Positions 1-5,689 of a stretch of DNA of 12,189 bases are shown in pieces. The notes below the pieces were generated by a model. It worked only from the letters and a program-made list of their open reading frames with translations. It was not told the origin of the DNA and made no database searches. The first letter of the stretch is position 1. Each line of letters opens with the position of its first letter. The DNA is taken from positions 1 to 12,189 of the forward strand of contig JANQGS010000292.1 of assembly GCA_028277195.1 (NCBI GenBank), in the 5' to 3' direction. The position numbers and the translations under genes are program-made. This DNA comes from Candidatus Gastranaerophilales bacterium. Lineage in GTDB: Bacteria > Cyanobacteriota > Vampirovibrionia > Gastranaerophilales > UBA9971.

Positions 1-364
1 TTGATTCAATAAAGAAATTTTCCGCTTCCTCGTACCTGCCGGCAGCTTTAAGGAAATATCCGAGGTATAAGCGGGCGATAGGGGAATTGGGCGACAATTC
101 CACCGCTTTTTTGCACTGTTTTATCGCTGAATGCAGGTCTATTTCCCCTTTTTCCCACAGCAGGCTCGCGATTTTATAGTAAACTTCGGCTATTGCGGGA
201 TTTATTCTTATTGCCTCAAGGTAATATAAAAGTGCGGTGTCAAGGTCTTTGCGGTTTGCTCTCAGGAGGTATTTTTCGTGTGATTTTTTCGCGAGTTCGA
301 GCAACTGTTCTATATCTGCCCCGGAAAAAACAGTTATTTCTGCGGATATATTTTCTTTTAGCAT
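1..364 (-). CDS. TPR repeat protein, N-terminal part (runs off left edge)
   Basis: I translated this by hand from the reverse strand: an ATG at 364-362 opens 121 codons to the window edge with no stop. A GAGGA Shine-Dalgarno lies about 8 bases upstream. The N-terminus (MLKENISAEITVFSGAD) shows no signal peptide. From about residue 35 the protein carries tetratricopeptide-type helix pairs. Visible motifs are ALLYYLEAIRINPAIAEVYY, then AIKQCKKAVELSPNSPIARLYLG and AAGRYEEAENFF, with the typical small, aromatic and NP/SPNS spacing of TPRs. TPRs are protein-protein interaction scaffolds, so no specific partner or reaction can be named. It is transcribed away from the higBA module. The start and family are well supported; the C-terminal part and any further domains are outside the window. 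Confidence 0.85.
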   Translation of the reverse strand, partial: MLKENISAEITVFSGADIEQLLELAKKSHEKYLLRANRKDLDTALLYYLEAIRINPAIAEVYYKIASLLWEKGEIDLHSAIKQCKKAVELSPNSPIARLYLGYFLKAAGRYEEAENFFIES

Positions 365-526
365 TAAGTTTTCCTCAAAAAATAAAGGCACAAGTACCCT
401 TAGTACTCTTCCTGTCTTTACAATCGGGGGAATTTAACAAAACTTTATATTTATTTAATAATTTTCATAGATTTAGTTGATATTTGAAAAATTTAGTATA
501 AGGAAGTATTCTATACAATATGAATG

Positions 527-555
527 TTGAATATATTATCATATGGTGATAATAT
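527..555 (+). promoter_or_regulatory. higBA promoter, leaderless-type
   Basis: TTGAAT (527-532) and TAATAT (550-555) are separated by 17 bp, matching the primary-sigma promoter layout. Exactly six bases separate the -10 box from the higB ATG at 562, so the expected transcription start is the A of the start codon. The only purine-rich stretch nearby (GGTGA, 545-549) is too far from the ATG to act as a normal Shine-Dalgarno. Confidence 0.7.
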
Positions 556-557
556 AT
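531..557 (+). promoter_or_regulatory. Probable HigA operator (10-bp perfect inverted repeat)
   Basis: ATATATTATC (531-540) and GATAATATAT (548-557) are perfect reverse complements around the 7-base spacer ATATGGT. The dyad covers the spacer and the whole -10 box of the higBA promoter. HigA-type antitoxins autorepress by binding palindromes in their own promoter. The position therefore fits an autoregulatory operator; binding by this HigA is inferred. Confidence 0.7.
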
Positions 558-561
558 CTAT

Positions 562-846
562 ATGATAATTAGTTTTAAATGTAAGGAAACTGAAAAGATA
601 TTTGACGGAGGAATATCAAAAAAATTTCCTATTGAGGTCAGCAAAATAGGAAAGCGTAAGCTCGATATACTCAATGCTGCTGTTAAAGAACAGGATTTAT
701 CAATACCGCCGGCAAACAGATTTGAAAGGTTAAAGGGAAACTTAAAGGATTATTGCAGCATAAGAATTAACAAACAATACAGATTGGTCTTTAACTTTAT
801 AGAAGGAAAGGCTGAAAATGTTTACATTACGGACTATCATAAATAA
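562..846 (+). CDS. higB: HigB toxin, RelE/ParE superfamily mRNA interferase
   Basis: This 94-residue protein has the HigB family's usual size and layout. A short N-terminal strand-helix (MIISFKCKETEKIF) is followed by the helical IGKRKLDILNAA segment, about residues 29-40. The core RFERLKGNLKDYCSIRINKQ (53-72) runs into the strand YRLVFNF and the terminal ITDYHK. Family members cleave mRNA at the ribosome, and the Arg/Lys/His-rich RLKG, YRL and DYH segments contain the usual active-site positions. The toxin precedes the antitoxin, as is typical of hig modules. The gene begins directly at the predicted transcription start with no Shine-Dalgarno, so the toxin may be translated from a leaderless mRNA while higA has a good ribosome site. 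That arrangement could favour antitoxin over toxin (inference). Confidence 0.93.
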   Translation: MIISFKCKETEKIFDGGISKKFPIEVSKIGKRKLDILNAAVKEQDLSIPPANRFERLKGNLKDYCSIRINKQYRLVFNFIEGKAENVYITDYHK

Positions 847-857
847 GGAGCTATAAT

Positions 858-1145
858 ATGAAAAACAGGCCATACACACATCCGGGAATAATATTAAAAG
901 AAGAGTTTGCCGTGCCTTTAAAACTTAGCCAGGCAATGCTCGCAAAATTGTTAAATACAGGTATAAAAACCATAAGCGAGCTATATAATGAAAAAAGGGG
1001 AATAACTCCACTAATGGCACTAAAATTAGCCAATCTTTTCGGCACAACCCCTGAGTTCTGGATGAACCTGCAAAATAACTATGATTTACATAAAACTTAC
1101 AATAAACAAAAAAATGAGATAGACAAAATCAAGAAAATGGCCTGA
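858..1145 (+). CDS. higA: HigA antitoxin, XRE-family DNA-binding protein
   Basis: This 95-residue protein opens with the family hallmark HPGIILKEEF (residues 8-17). A helix-turn-helix follows at about 23-55: LSQAMLAKLLN, then the recognition region TISELYNEKRGITPLMALKLA. The HigA-typical FGTTPEFWMNLQNNYDL spans about 61-77, and the tail is Lys-rich. HigA neutralises HigB by direct binding and represses the operon. The gene starts 11 bp after higB behind a GGAG Shine-Dalgarno at 847-850, so the two are co-transcribed. The inverted repeat at 531-557 is the natural target. The sequence is intact with no frameshift. Confidence 0.95.
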   Translation: MKNRPYTHPGIILKEEFAVPLKLSQAMLAKLLNTGIKTISELYNEKRGITPLMALKLANLFGTTPEFWMNLQNNYDLHKTYNKQKNEIDKIKKMA

Positions 1146-1165
1146 ATTAGGGAGGAGAACACGCT

Positions 1166-2092
1166 TTGGCCGGAAAGTTCAACGACATACTGTATGAAAT
1201 ACGAAAAGTAATAGTAGGCCAGCATAATATGGTGGAAAAAGTGCTTATTGCTCTGCTGGCAAACGGCCATGTGCTTCTGGAGGGAGCTCCGGGCCTCGCT
1301 AAAACCCTTGCCCTGAAAACAATAGCCAGGGTAATTGACGCTGATTTCAAGAGGATTCAGTTCACGCCTGATTTATTGCCCGCCGACCTGACCGGCACAA
1401 GGATTTTTAACCAGAACCAGAGCGACTTTACCACATCTTTTGGCCCGGTTTTCGCAAACCTCATACTCGCCGACGAAATCAACCGCGCTCCCGCAAAAGT
1501 ACAGAGCGCACTGCTGGAGGCGATGCAGGAAAAACAGGTTACAATAGGCAGGGAAAGCCACGAGCTGAAAGAACCCTTCCTGGTGCTGGCAACCCAGAAC
1601 CCCATAGAAACAGAAGGCACATATAACCTCCCGGAAGCCCAGCTTGACCGTTTTATGTTCAAGGTGCTGGTTGATTATCCCGATGAAAAGGAAGAAGCTG
1701 CCATAGTACAGAGAATGCTCAATCATAAAGTGCCGGATGTCAACGTATTATTGAGCTGTGAGGATATTTTAAGCTGCAGGGAGCAGGTAACTGATGTTTA
1801 CGTTGACCCAAAGCTCATTCACTACATAGTAGAAATAGTCAACGCCACAAGAAACCCCTCCCCTTATGTCCGTTACGGGGCAAGCCCCCGGGGTTCGCTA
1901 TCCGTTACGCACGCTGCCAGGGCACTCGCTTTTATGAACGAGAGGACTTACGCAACGGCAGGGGACGTTAAGTCAGTTGTCAAGGAATGCCTTCGCCACA
2001 GGATTATCCTGAGCTATGAGGGACTTGCCCAGGGCATTACACAGGATGACATAATAGATAAAATTTTGGCCGGAATGGAAAGTTCCGTATGA
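1166..2092 (+). CDS. MoxR family AAA+ ATPase
   Basis: This 308-residue protein is full length for MoxR ATPases. Walker A is GAPGLAKT (40-47), and the Walker B/following segment is LADEINRAPAKVQSALLEAM (101-120). The sensor-1 segment is LATQNPIETEGTYNLPEAQL (141-160), followed by an arginine-finger region at DRFMF. The C-terminal lid carries GASPRGS (238-244). MoxR proteins are chaperone-like ATPases that act on partner proteins, usually with a DUF58/VWA protein encoded next door. No such partner is visible here. The start is TTG at 1166 behind a strong GGGAGGAG at 1150-1157, with the protein beginning MAGKFNDILYEIRKVIVGQ as the family expects. It lies 20 bp after higA on the same strand with no terminator between, so it may share the higBA transcript. 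Its end overlaps the next gene by 4 bp. Confidence 0.95.
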   Translation: MAGKFNDILYEIRKVIVGQHNMVEKVLIALLANGHVLLEGAPGLAKTLALKTIARVIDADFKRIQFTPDLLPADLTGTRIFNQNQSDFTTSFGPVFANLILADEINRAPAKVQSALLEAMQEKQVTIGRESHELKEPFLVLATQNPIETEGTYNLPEAQLDRFMFKVLVDYPDEKEEAAIVQRMLNHKVPDVNVLLSCEDILSCREQVTDVYVDPKLIHYIVEIVNATRNPSPYVRYGASPRGSLSVTHAARALAFMNERTYATAGDVKSVVKECLRHRIILSYEGLAQGITQDDIIDKILAGMESSV

Positions 2093-2502
2093 AAAGGGTT
2101 ATAACAGGGCTGTCCCTGTGTTTATGCCTGCTCACATCCTGTATGTGGGATGAGGATGCGGTAATTTTGCTCAGCCCCGAGCCGATTGACCCGGATAATT
2201 TTACTTTTATCAATAAATTCCCGGTTTTCAAGCAAAGACAGAGGATTTACTACATCCTGGCAAGCAAGGAGGCCATTGAAAGCGAGACTTTAAGGCTACA
2301 GGTGCTTAAAATTGACAGGAAAGAGCCCTATTTTAAGATTGGGTACGCATACTGCATTGACATTAACCGGGGGGATAACAGGCATTATGTTACGGATTAT
2401 TTTACCCTGCACAGGGAGGGGACTTATTTTATAAGGATTTTTTCAACTGATGAACCGGAATTTCCCATTGCACAGACCGAATTTGTTGTTGAAAGTTTAT
2501 AA
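2089..2502 (+). CDS. Small lipoprotein of unknown function, coupled to moxR
   Basis: This 137-residue protein has a lipoprotein signal peptide: charged MKR, a hydrophobic stretch VITGLSLCLCLL, and the lipobox LTSC with the lipidated cysteine at residue 18. The mature chain begins CMWDED. The rest (about 120 residues) alternates hydrophobic and polar residues, for example RIYYILASKEAI, FKIGYAYCIDI, YFTLHREGTYFIRIF and TEFVVESL. This suggests a compact beta-sandwich, but I recognise no family. The ATG shares the ATGA overlap with the moxR stop (2089-2092), so translation is coupled and the two products probably act in the same process in the cell envelope. Function is unassigned. It could be a substrate or partner of the MoxR ATPase; this is inference. 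Confidence 0.8.
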   Translation: MKRVITGLSLCLCLLTSCMWDEDAVILLSPEPIDPDNFTFINKFPVFKQRQRIYYILASKEAIESETLRLQVLKIDRKEPYFKIGYAYCIDINRGDNRHYVTDYFTLHREGTYFIRIFSTDEPEFPIAQTEFVVESL

Positions 2503-2513
2503 AAAAGTATAAA
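2486..2513 (+). promoter_or_regulatory. Possible promoter for the 2520-2753 RNA
   Basis: TTGTTG (2486-2491) and TATAAA (2508-2513) are 16 bp apart at the very end of the lipoprotein gene. They would place a transcription start near 2520. The region is AT-rich, so chance matches are likely. Confidence 0.3.
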
Positions 2514-2519
2514 ATGCAA

Positions 2520-2753
2520 CAAATAGTAGATTATTTGCTCAGACTACCAATAAATATACATCTTAAGGTTAATATAGAATCAATTCAGGGATTAATGAGT
2601 TATTCAAGCTGCTATGGAATAATTATAAGTATGAGAACGGTAGCATGGCTCGGGAAAGCCGATTTTTGAACGGTTAGGGAGTTCCGGATAAAAACTCTGA
2701 ACAAGGGAGAGTAATTAATAACAAACTGGGAGTAATCACAGTTTGTTTTTTTT
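2520..2753 (+). ncRNA. Candidate structured small RNA (or long 3' UTR) of unknown class
   Basis: The gap between the lipoprotein and VKOR genes holds a segment with long-range pairing. Bases 2530-2540 (ATTATTTGCTC) pair with 2705-2715 (GGGAGAGTAAT) at 10 of 11 positions, counting G-U pairs, and enclose about 165 bases. Inside are a bulged stem (2607-2614 with 2641-2650), an alternative small hairpin GGCT/AGCC (2647-2660) and a GGAGTT/AACTCT hairpin (2678-2698). An intrinsic terminator follows immediately. A rod about 185 bases long with closed ends resembles 6S RNA in size and outline. I cannot match the 6S consensus with confidence, and I see no tmRNA, RNase P, SRP RNA or common riboswitch signature. 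Alternatively this is the structured 3' UTR of the upstream operon. Confidence 0.35.
2720..2753 (+). terminator. Strong intrinsic terminator
   Basis: AACAAACTG (2720-2728) and CAGTTTGTT (2739-2747) form a perfect 9-bp stem with a 10-base loop. The descending arm runs into an uninterrupted T stretch ending at 2753. It ends transcription of the higBA-moxR-lipoprotein unit and/or of the candidate small RNA, just before the VKOR gene promoter. Confidence 0.85.
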
Positions 2754-2772
2754 ATGTGTTAATTAGTATAAT
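2743..2772 (+). promoter_or_regulatory. VKOR gene promoter, leaderless-type
   Basis: A consensus TATAAT (2767-2772) lies exactly six bases before the ATG at 2779. TTGTTT (2743-2748) is 18 bp upstream of it and sits inside the terminator's descending arm. No Shine-Dalgarno is present between 2750 and 2778. The predicted transcription start coincides with the start codon. Confidence 0.65.
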
Positions 2773-2778
2773 TAAACT

Positions 2779-3954
2779 ATGAAAACTTCAAGTAAAATAT
2801 CCGGCATTATTCTGACGACTATCGCATTAATTGGCCTGGTAATAAGCGTTGAATTATGCGTGGTCTACTTTAACGCTAACTTTAACGCCGGCTCAAACCC
2901 CAGTTTTTGCTCAATTAACGAGGTAATAGACTGTGATGCGGTCTCAGAAACACCTTTCTCAAGATTTTTAGCAATACCCCTTTCATTGTGGGGGTTTGGT
3001 TTTTATGCGCTGTTGCTCTTTATATTATTGTTCCCGTTTAAAAAATTTGAACTGTTCGGGGAATTTAAGCACCCTAAAAGCTATGTGTTTACCCTGGCGA
3101 CCTTTTCCGTAATTATTAGCGTGATAATGGCTTATATATCATCCTTTGTAATTCAAAAAATATGTATTCTCTGTCATATACTGTATCTCGTAAATTTTCT
3201 CCTATTCCTTTCCTGCCTTATAGGAGATTCTATTATTGATTTATATAAAAACGCATTCATTGATATGAAAAATATTTTTTCCGATAAAAGGTGGGTTGTT
3301 ATTGCTGCTGTTTGCGCGCTAAGCGGCATTATTACGCTCGTTTTTATAAATATTTACCGGCCGTTTACCCCTCTTGCTCCTCCTCCCCCCGTTCCCGTAC
3401 CCGATAATAAGCCTGAACATCAATACACTATAGGAGAAATAGGAAATACCCTGGGCTCAAAAGACGCAAAAATTGTTATAAGGGAATTTACGGATTATGA
3501 ATGCCCGTTCTGTTCCCTTTCCAATAATATGATGCTTAAACTTACAAGCGAGATTGAGGGAATCAGGGTAGAGCACCATGATTTTCCCCTGAGCAGTGAG
3601 TGTAACTCTATAGTGAGAGGCTCAAAGCATAAAAATAGCTGCCTGGCGGCATACTACGCCAGGGCCGCCAGAAAACAGGGCAAGTTCTGGGACATGACAA
3701 CGCTGCTTTTTGAGAACCAGCTTGACCTGAGTGAAAAAAATATACTAAAGCTCGCTAAAACTATTGACCTTGATATTGAAAAACTGAAAAAAGACGCTCA
3801 TGACCCGGAATTGCAAAAAGAGCTGGAAAATGACATAAAAAAGGCAAAAATTTTCGGGATAACAGGAACCCCAAGCTATATAATAGGTATAAAAAAGTAT
3901 GAAGGCATGATGCCTTACAGCAAATTTAAGAAAAAAATTACAGAAAGCCTCTAA
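2779..3954 (+). CDS. VKOR-DsbA fusion: membrane disulfide-bond-forming enzyme
   Basis: The 391 residues combine two redox modules. The N-terminal half is a vitamin K epoxide reductase domain with several membrane segments (about 10-30, 66-85, 100-122, 130-147). It has the extracytoplasmic loop pair Cys44/Cys52 (FCSINEVIDCDAVS) and the quinone-side CxxC at Cys129/Cys132 (KICILCH). After another membrane segment (about 172-192) and a PPPPVPVP linker comes a DsbA/thioredoxin-like domain. That domain has CPFC at 242-245 and the cis-proline loop GTPSYIIG near the end. In such fusions the DsbA-like domain oxidises secreted proteins and the VKOR domain passes electrons to quinone, so one polypeptide replaces the DsbA-DsbB pair. 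A second cysteine pair in the Trx domain (SECNSIV...KNSCLAA) could be structural. The stop is 2 bp before queH, which implies co-transcription. Confidence 0.95.
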   Translation: MKTSSKISGIILTTIALIGLVISVELCVVYFNANFNAGSNPSFCSINEVIDCDAVSETPFSRFLAIPLSLWGFGFYALLLFILLFPFKKFELFGEFKHPKSYVFTLATFSVIISVIMAYISSFVIQKICILCHILYLVNFLLFLSCLIGDSIIDLYKNAFIDMKNIFSDKRWVVIAAVCALSGIITLVFINIYRPFTPLAPPPPVPVPDNKPEHQYTIGEIGNTLGSKDAKIVIREFTDYECPFCSLSNNMMLKLTSEIEGIRVEHHDFPLSSECNSIVRGSKHKNSCLAAYYARAARKQGKFWDMTTLLFENQLDLSEKNILKLAKTIDLDIEKLKKDAHDPELQKELENDIKKAKIFGITGTPSYIIGIKKYEGMMPYSKFKKKITESL

Positions 3955-3956
3955 AA

Positions 3957-4478
3957 ATGGGAACTATCCTTGCCCATACCTGCTGTGCGCCATGTGCGGC
4001 GTATTGTTTCCAAAAACTCGCAACTGACGGATGGAGCGTAACAGGTTACTTTTATAACCCGAATATTCACCCGGAAACCGAATATGAGAAAAGGAAAACA
4101 GAGCTTTTAAAGCTGGATTATTCGCTAATAACCGAAGATGCGGGCACTGAAACCTGGCATAGTGCTGTTAGGGGTTTTGAGCAGGAAAAGGAAGGCCAAG
4201 AACGCTGCGAGATATGCTTTAAACTCAGGCTGGAAAAAACGGCTATTTATGCCGTGAATAGTGGTTTTGACGCATTTACGACCGTTTTAACGGTTAGCCC
4301 GCACAAAAACAGTTCTGTTATTAACGGAATTGGCGCCGGTATTGCTGAAAAGTACGGAATACCCTTTATTGAAGAGGATTTTAAGAAAAATGACGGCTTT
4401 AAGAAAGCCATGGCATTGTCAAAAAAATATAATTTTTACAGGCAAAAATACTGTGGGTGTATTTATTCTACTATTTAA
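3957..4478 (+). CDS. queH: Epoxyqueuosine reductase QueH
   Basis: The 173-residue protein matches the QueH (DUF208) family, which carries out the last step of queuosine synthesis by reducing epoxyqueuosine in tRNA. Visible signatures are the N-terminal HTCCAPC (7-13, with Cys9, Cys10, Cys13), then YNPNIHPETEYEKRK, CEIC (84-87) and the C-terminal YCGC (165-168). These cysteines supply metal and Fe-S ligands in the family. QueH is the cobalamin-independent alternative to QueG. It starts two bases after the VKOR stop with no clear Shine-Dalgarno, so translation is probably coupled. No other queuosine gene is in the window, and no functional link to disulfide formation is apparent. Confidence 0.95.
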   Translation: MGTILAHTCCAPCAAYCFQKLATDGWSVTGYFYNPNIHPETEYEKRKTELLKLDYSLITEDAGTETWHSAVRGFEQEKEGQERCEICFKLRLEKTAIYAVNSGFDAFTTVLTVSPHKNSSVINGIGAGIAEKYGIPFIEEDFKKNDGFKKAMALSKKYNFYRQKYCGCIYSTI

Positions 4479-4583
4479 CAGGGTTCTACGTACAAAAGTA
4501 TAGTTTCTTGAAACAAAACAGTAAGGTTTTCGTCAATTAAATTATACTAATTTACTATACACAAAAAGGTAAGGGTTGAAATT

Positions 4584-5597
4584 ATGACAAAGCTGGATTT
4601 AGTAAAATCTGAAAATTTTAACATTCGGGTAATAGAACCAGAATTAATTTCTGAAAACGAAGAGCTTGAATACGAAGATTATGGCAACATTGAGGGCAGT
4701 GCCGAACTTGATTATGCGGAAAAACCCGTAAAAAAAGAAAAAATTTTCAACCAGGAATTCAAAGCCAATGACGTATTGCAGATGTACCTGCGGGACGTAG
4801 GCAAAAAGCAGATGGTAACACCCTCTGAAGAGATTGAACTGGGCAAGAAAATCAGGGAAGGCGAAAAAAATGAGGCTGAACAGGCCAAATCAAGGCTTGT
4901 ACAGGCTAACTTAAGGCTGGTTGTAAGCATTGCAAAAAAATATGTAGGCCAGGGAGTACTTTTTATGGACCTTGTACAGGAAGGCAGCCTCGGCTTAATC
5001 CGGGCAGCAGAGAGGTTTGACTACAGAAAGGGGTATAAGTTCAGCACTTATGCTACCTGGTGGATAAGACAGACAATAATCCGCTGCATAGCCAATACTT
5101 CCAGGACTATCCGCATACCGGTCCATATGTCGGATAAGATAAGGCAGTATAAAAAAGCCAAAACAGAACTCGCCCTCGAGCTTGGAAGAGAGCCCGGCAT
5201 AAATGACCTGAGTAAAAAAATGAAACTCTCCCCTGAAAAAATCAGGAATATAAAAAAGGCAATGACTAAAGAGCCTGTAAGCCTCGACTTGCCGATAGGG
5301 GAAGACCTTTTCCTTGAGGACTACGTGCCTGACAGGGAAGCAATAGCCCCCCACAACAGGGCTACGGATAACTTGCTTCATGAAAATGTGACAGAGGCCC
5401 TTAAAACCCTTACAGCAAGGGAAAAGGAAATAATAAGGGAAAGATTCGGCCTAAACGGCGGCAAGGGCAAAACCCTTGAGCAATTAGGGCATTTATTCGG
5501 CTTTTCCAAGGAAAGGATTCGCCAGATAGAGGAAGTAGCCATAAATAAGCTGAGGCAATCGGAAAAAATTGAGCACCTGAGGGACTATATTTCCTAA
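4584..5597 (+). CDS. RpoD/SigA-family RNA polymerase sigma factor
   Basis: The 337-residue protein is a sigma-70 of group 1/2 type. The first ~60 residues are acidic and unlike classical region 1.1. Region 1.2 begins near NDVLQMYLRDVG (62-73). Region 2 spans about 103-173 and includes the core-binding NLRLVVSIAKKYVGQG, the DLVQEGSLGLIRA helix and the -10-recognising YATWWIRQTIIRCIA (156-170). It is followed by TIRIPVHM, region 3 (about 183-245) and region 4 with the -35-binding helix-turn-helix TLEQLGHLFGFSKERIRQIE (297-316), ending LRDYIS. It is short because there is no long region 1.1/non-conserved insert, so housekeeping and group 2 roles both remain possible. The start ATG has AAGGG at 4571-4575. 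The 105-bp gap after queH shows no terminator, so read-through from that operon is possible. The canonical -10/-35 boxes in this window are what such a sigma would read. Confidence 0.93.
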   Translation: MTKLDLVKSENFNIRVIEPELISENEELEYEDYGNIEGSAELDYAEKPVKKEKIFNQEFKANDVLQMYLRDVGKKQMVTPSEEIELGKKIREGEKNEAEQAKSRLVQANLRLVVSIAKKYVGQGVLFMDLVQEGSLGLIRAAERFDYRKGYKFSTYATWWIRQTIIRCIANTSRTIRIPVHMSDKIRQYKKAKTELALELGREPGINDLSKKMKLSPEKIRNIKKAMTKEPVSLDLPIGEDLFLEDYVPDREAIAPHNRATDNLLHENVTEALKTLTAREKEIIRERFGLNGGKGKTLEQLGHLFGFSKERIRQIEEVAINKLRQSEKIEHLRDYIS

Positions 5598-5623
5598 TGC
5601 AAGATTAAGTTAATTACGTTTCA

Positions 5624-5652
5624 TTGACTTAGGCTCTTCTGTTTCCTAAAAT
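5624..5652 (+). promoter_or_regulatory. Promoter of the Gfo/Idh/MocA oxidoreductase gene
   Basis: TTGACT (5624-5629) and TAAAAT (5647-5652) have a 17-bp spacer, close to consensus. The expected transcript starts near 5659 and gives a leader of about 30 bases containing the GGCGGAG ribosome site. Confidence 0.7.
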
Positions 5653-5661
5653 TAGGGAACA
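5640..5661 (+). promoter_or_regulatory. Dyad overlapping the -10 box (candidate operator)
   Basis: TGTTTCCTAA (5640-5649) and TTAGGGAACA (5652-5661) form a 22-bp dyad with a single mismatch, centred on the -10 box TAAAAT. No T tract follows on either strand, so it is not an intrinsic terminator. The placement suggests a repressor site; the regulator is unknown. Confidence 0.45.
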
Positions 5662-5689
5662 ATAATAAAAACAGGCGGAGAAATTAAAA

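Noticed and set aside
391..411. AGTAC/GTACT small hairpin upstream of the TPR gene
   Set aside because: The stem is only 5 bp, with no T tract and no relation to a promoter.
193..480. Plus-strand ORFs over 193-480
   Set aside because: They lie antisense to the TPR gene, whose minus-strand frame has a ribosome site and recognisable TPR motifs.
2514..2669. 51-codon ORF (MQQIVDYLLRLPINIHLK...) inside the candidate RNA region
   Set aside because: It has no Shine-Dalgarno and the ATG lies upstream of the start expected from the nearby -10. No family is recognised, and the same bases form the long-range stem. A stop-free run of this length in AT-rich DNA is uncommon but not decisive.
4498..4560. 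GTATAGT / ACTATAC inverted pair and GTTTC-TT-GAAAC before the sigma gene
   Set aside because: The arms are only 5-7 bp, far apart and in AT-rich DNA. They match no promoter geometry that I can defend.
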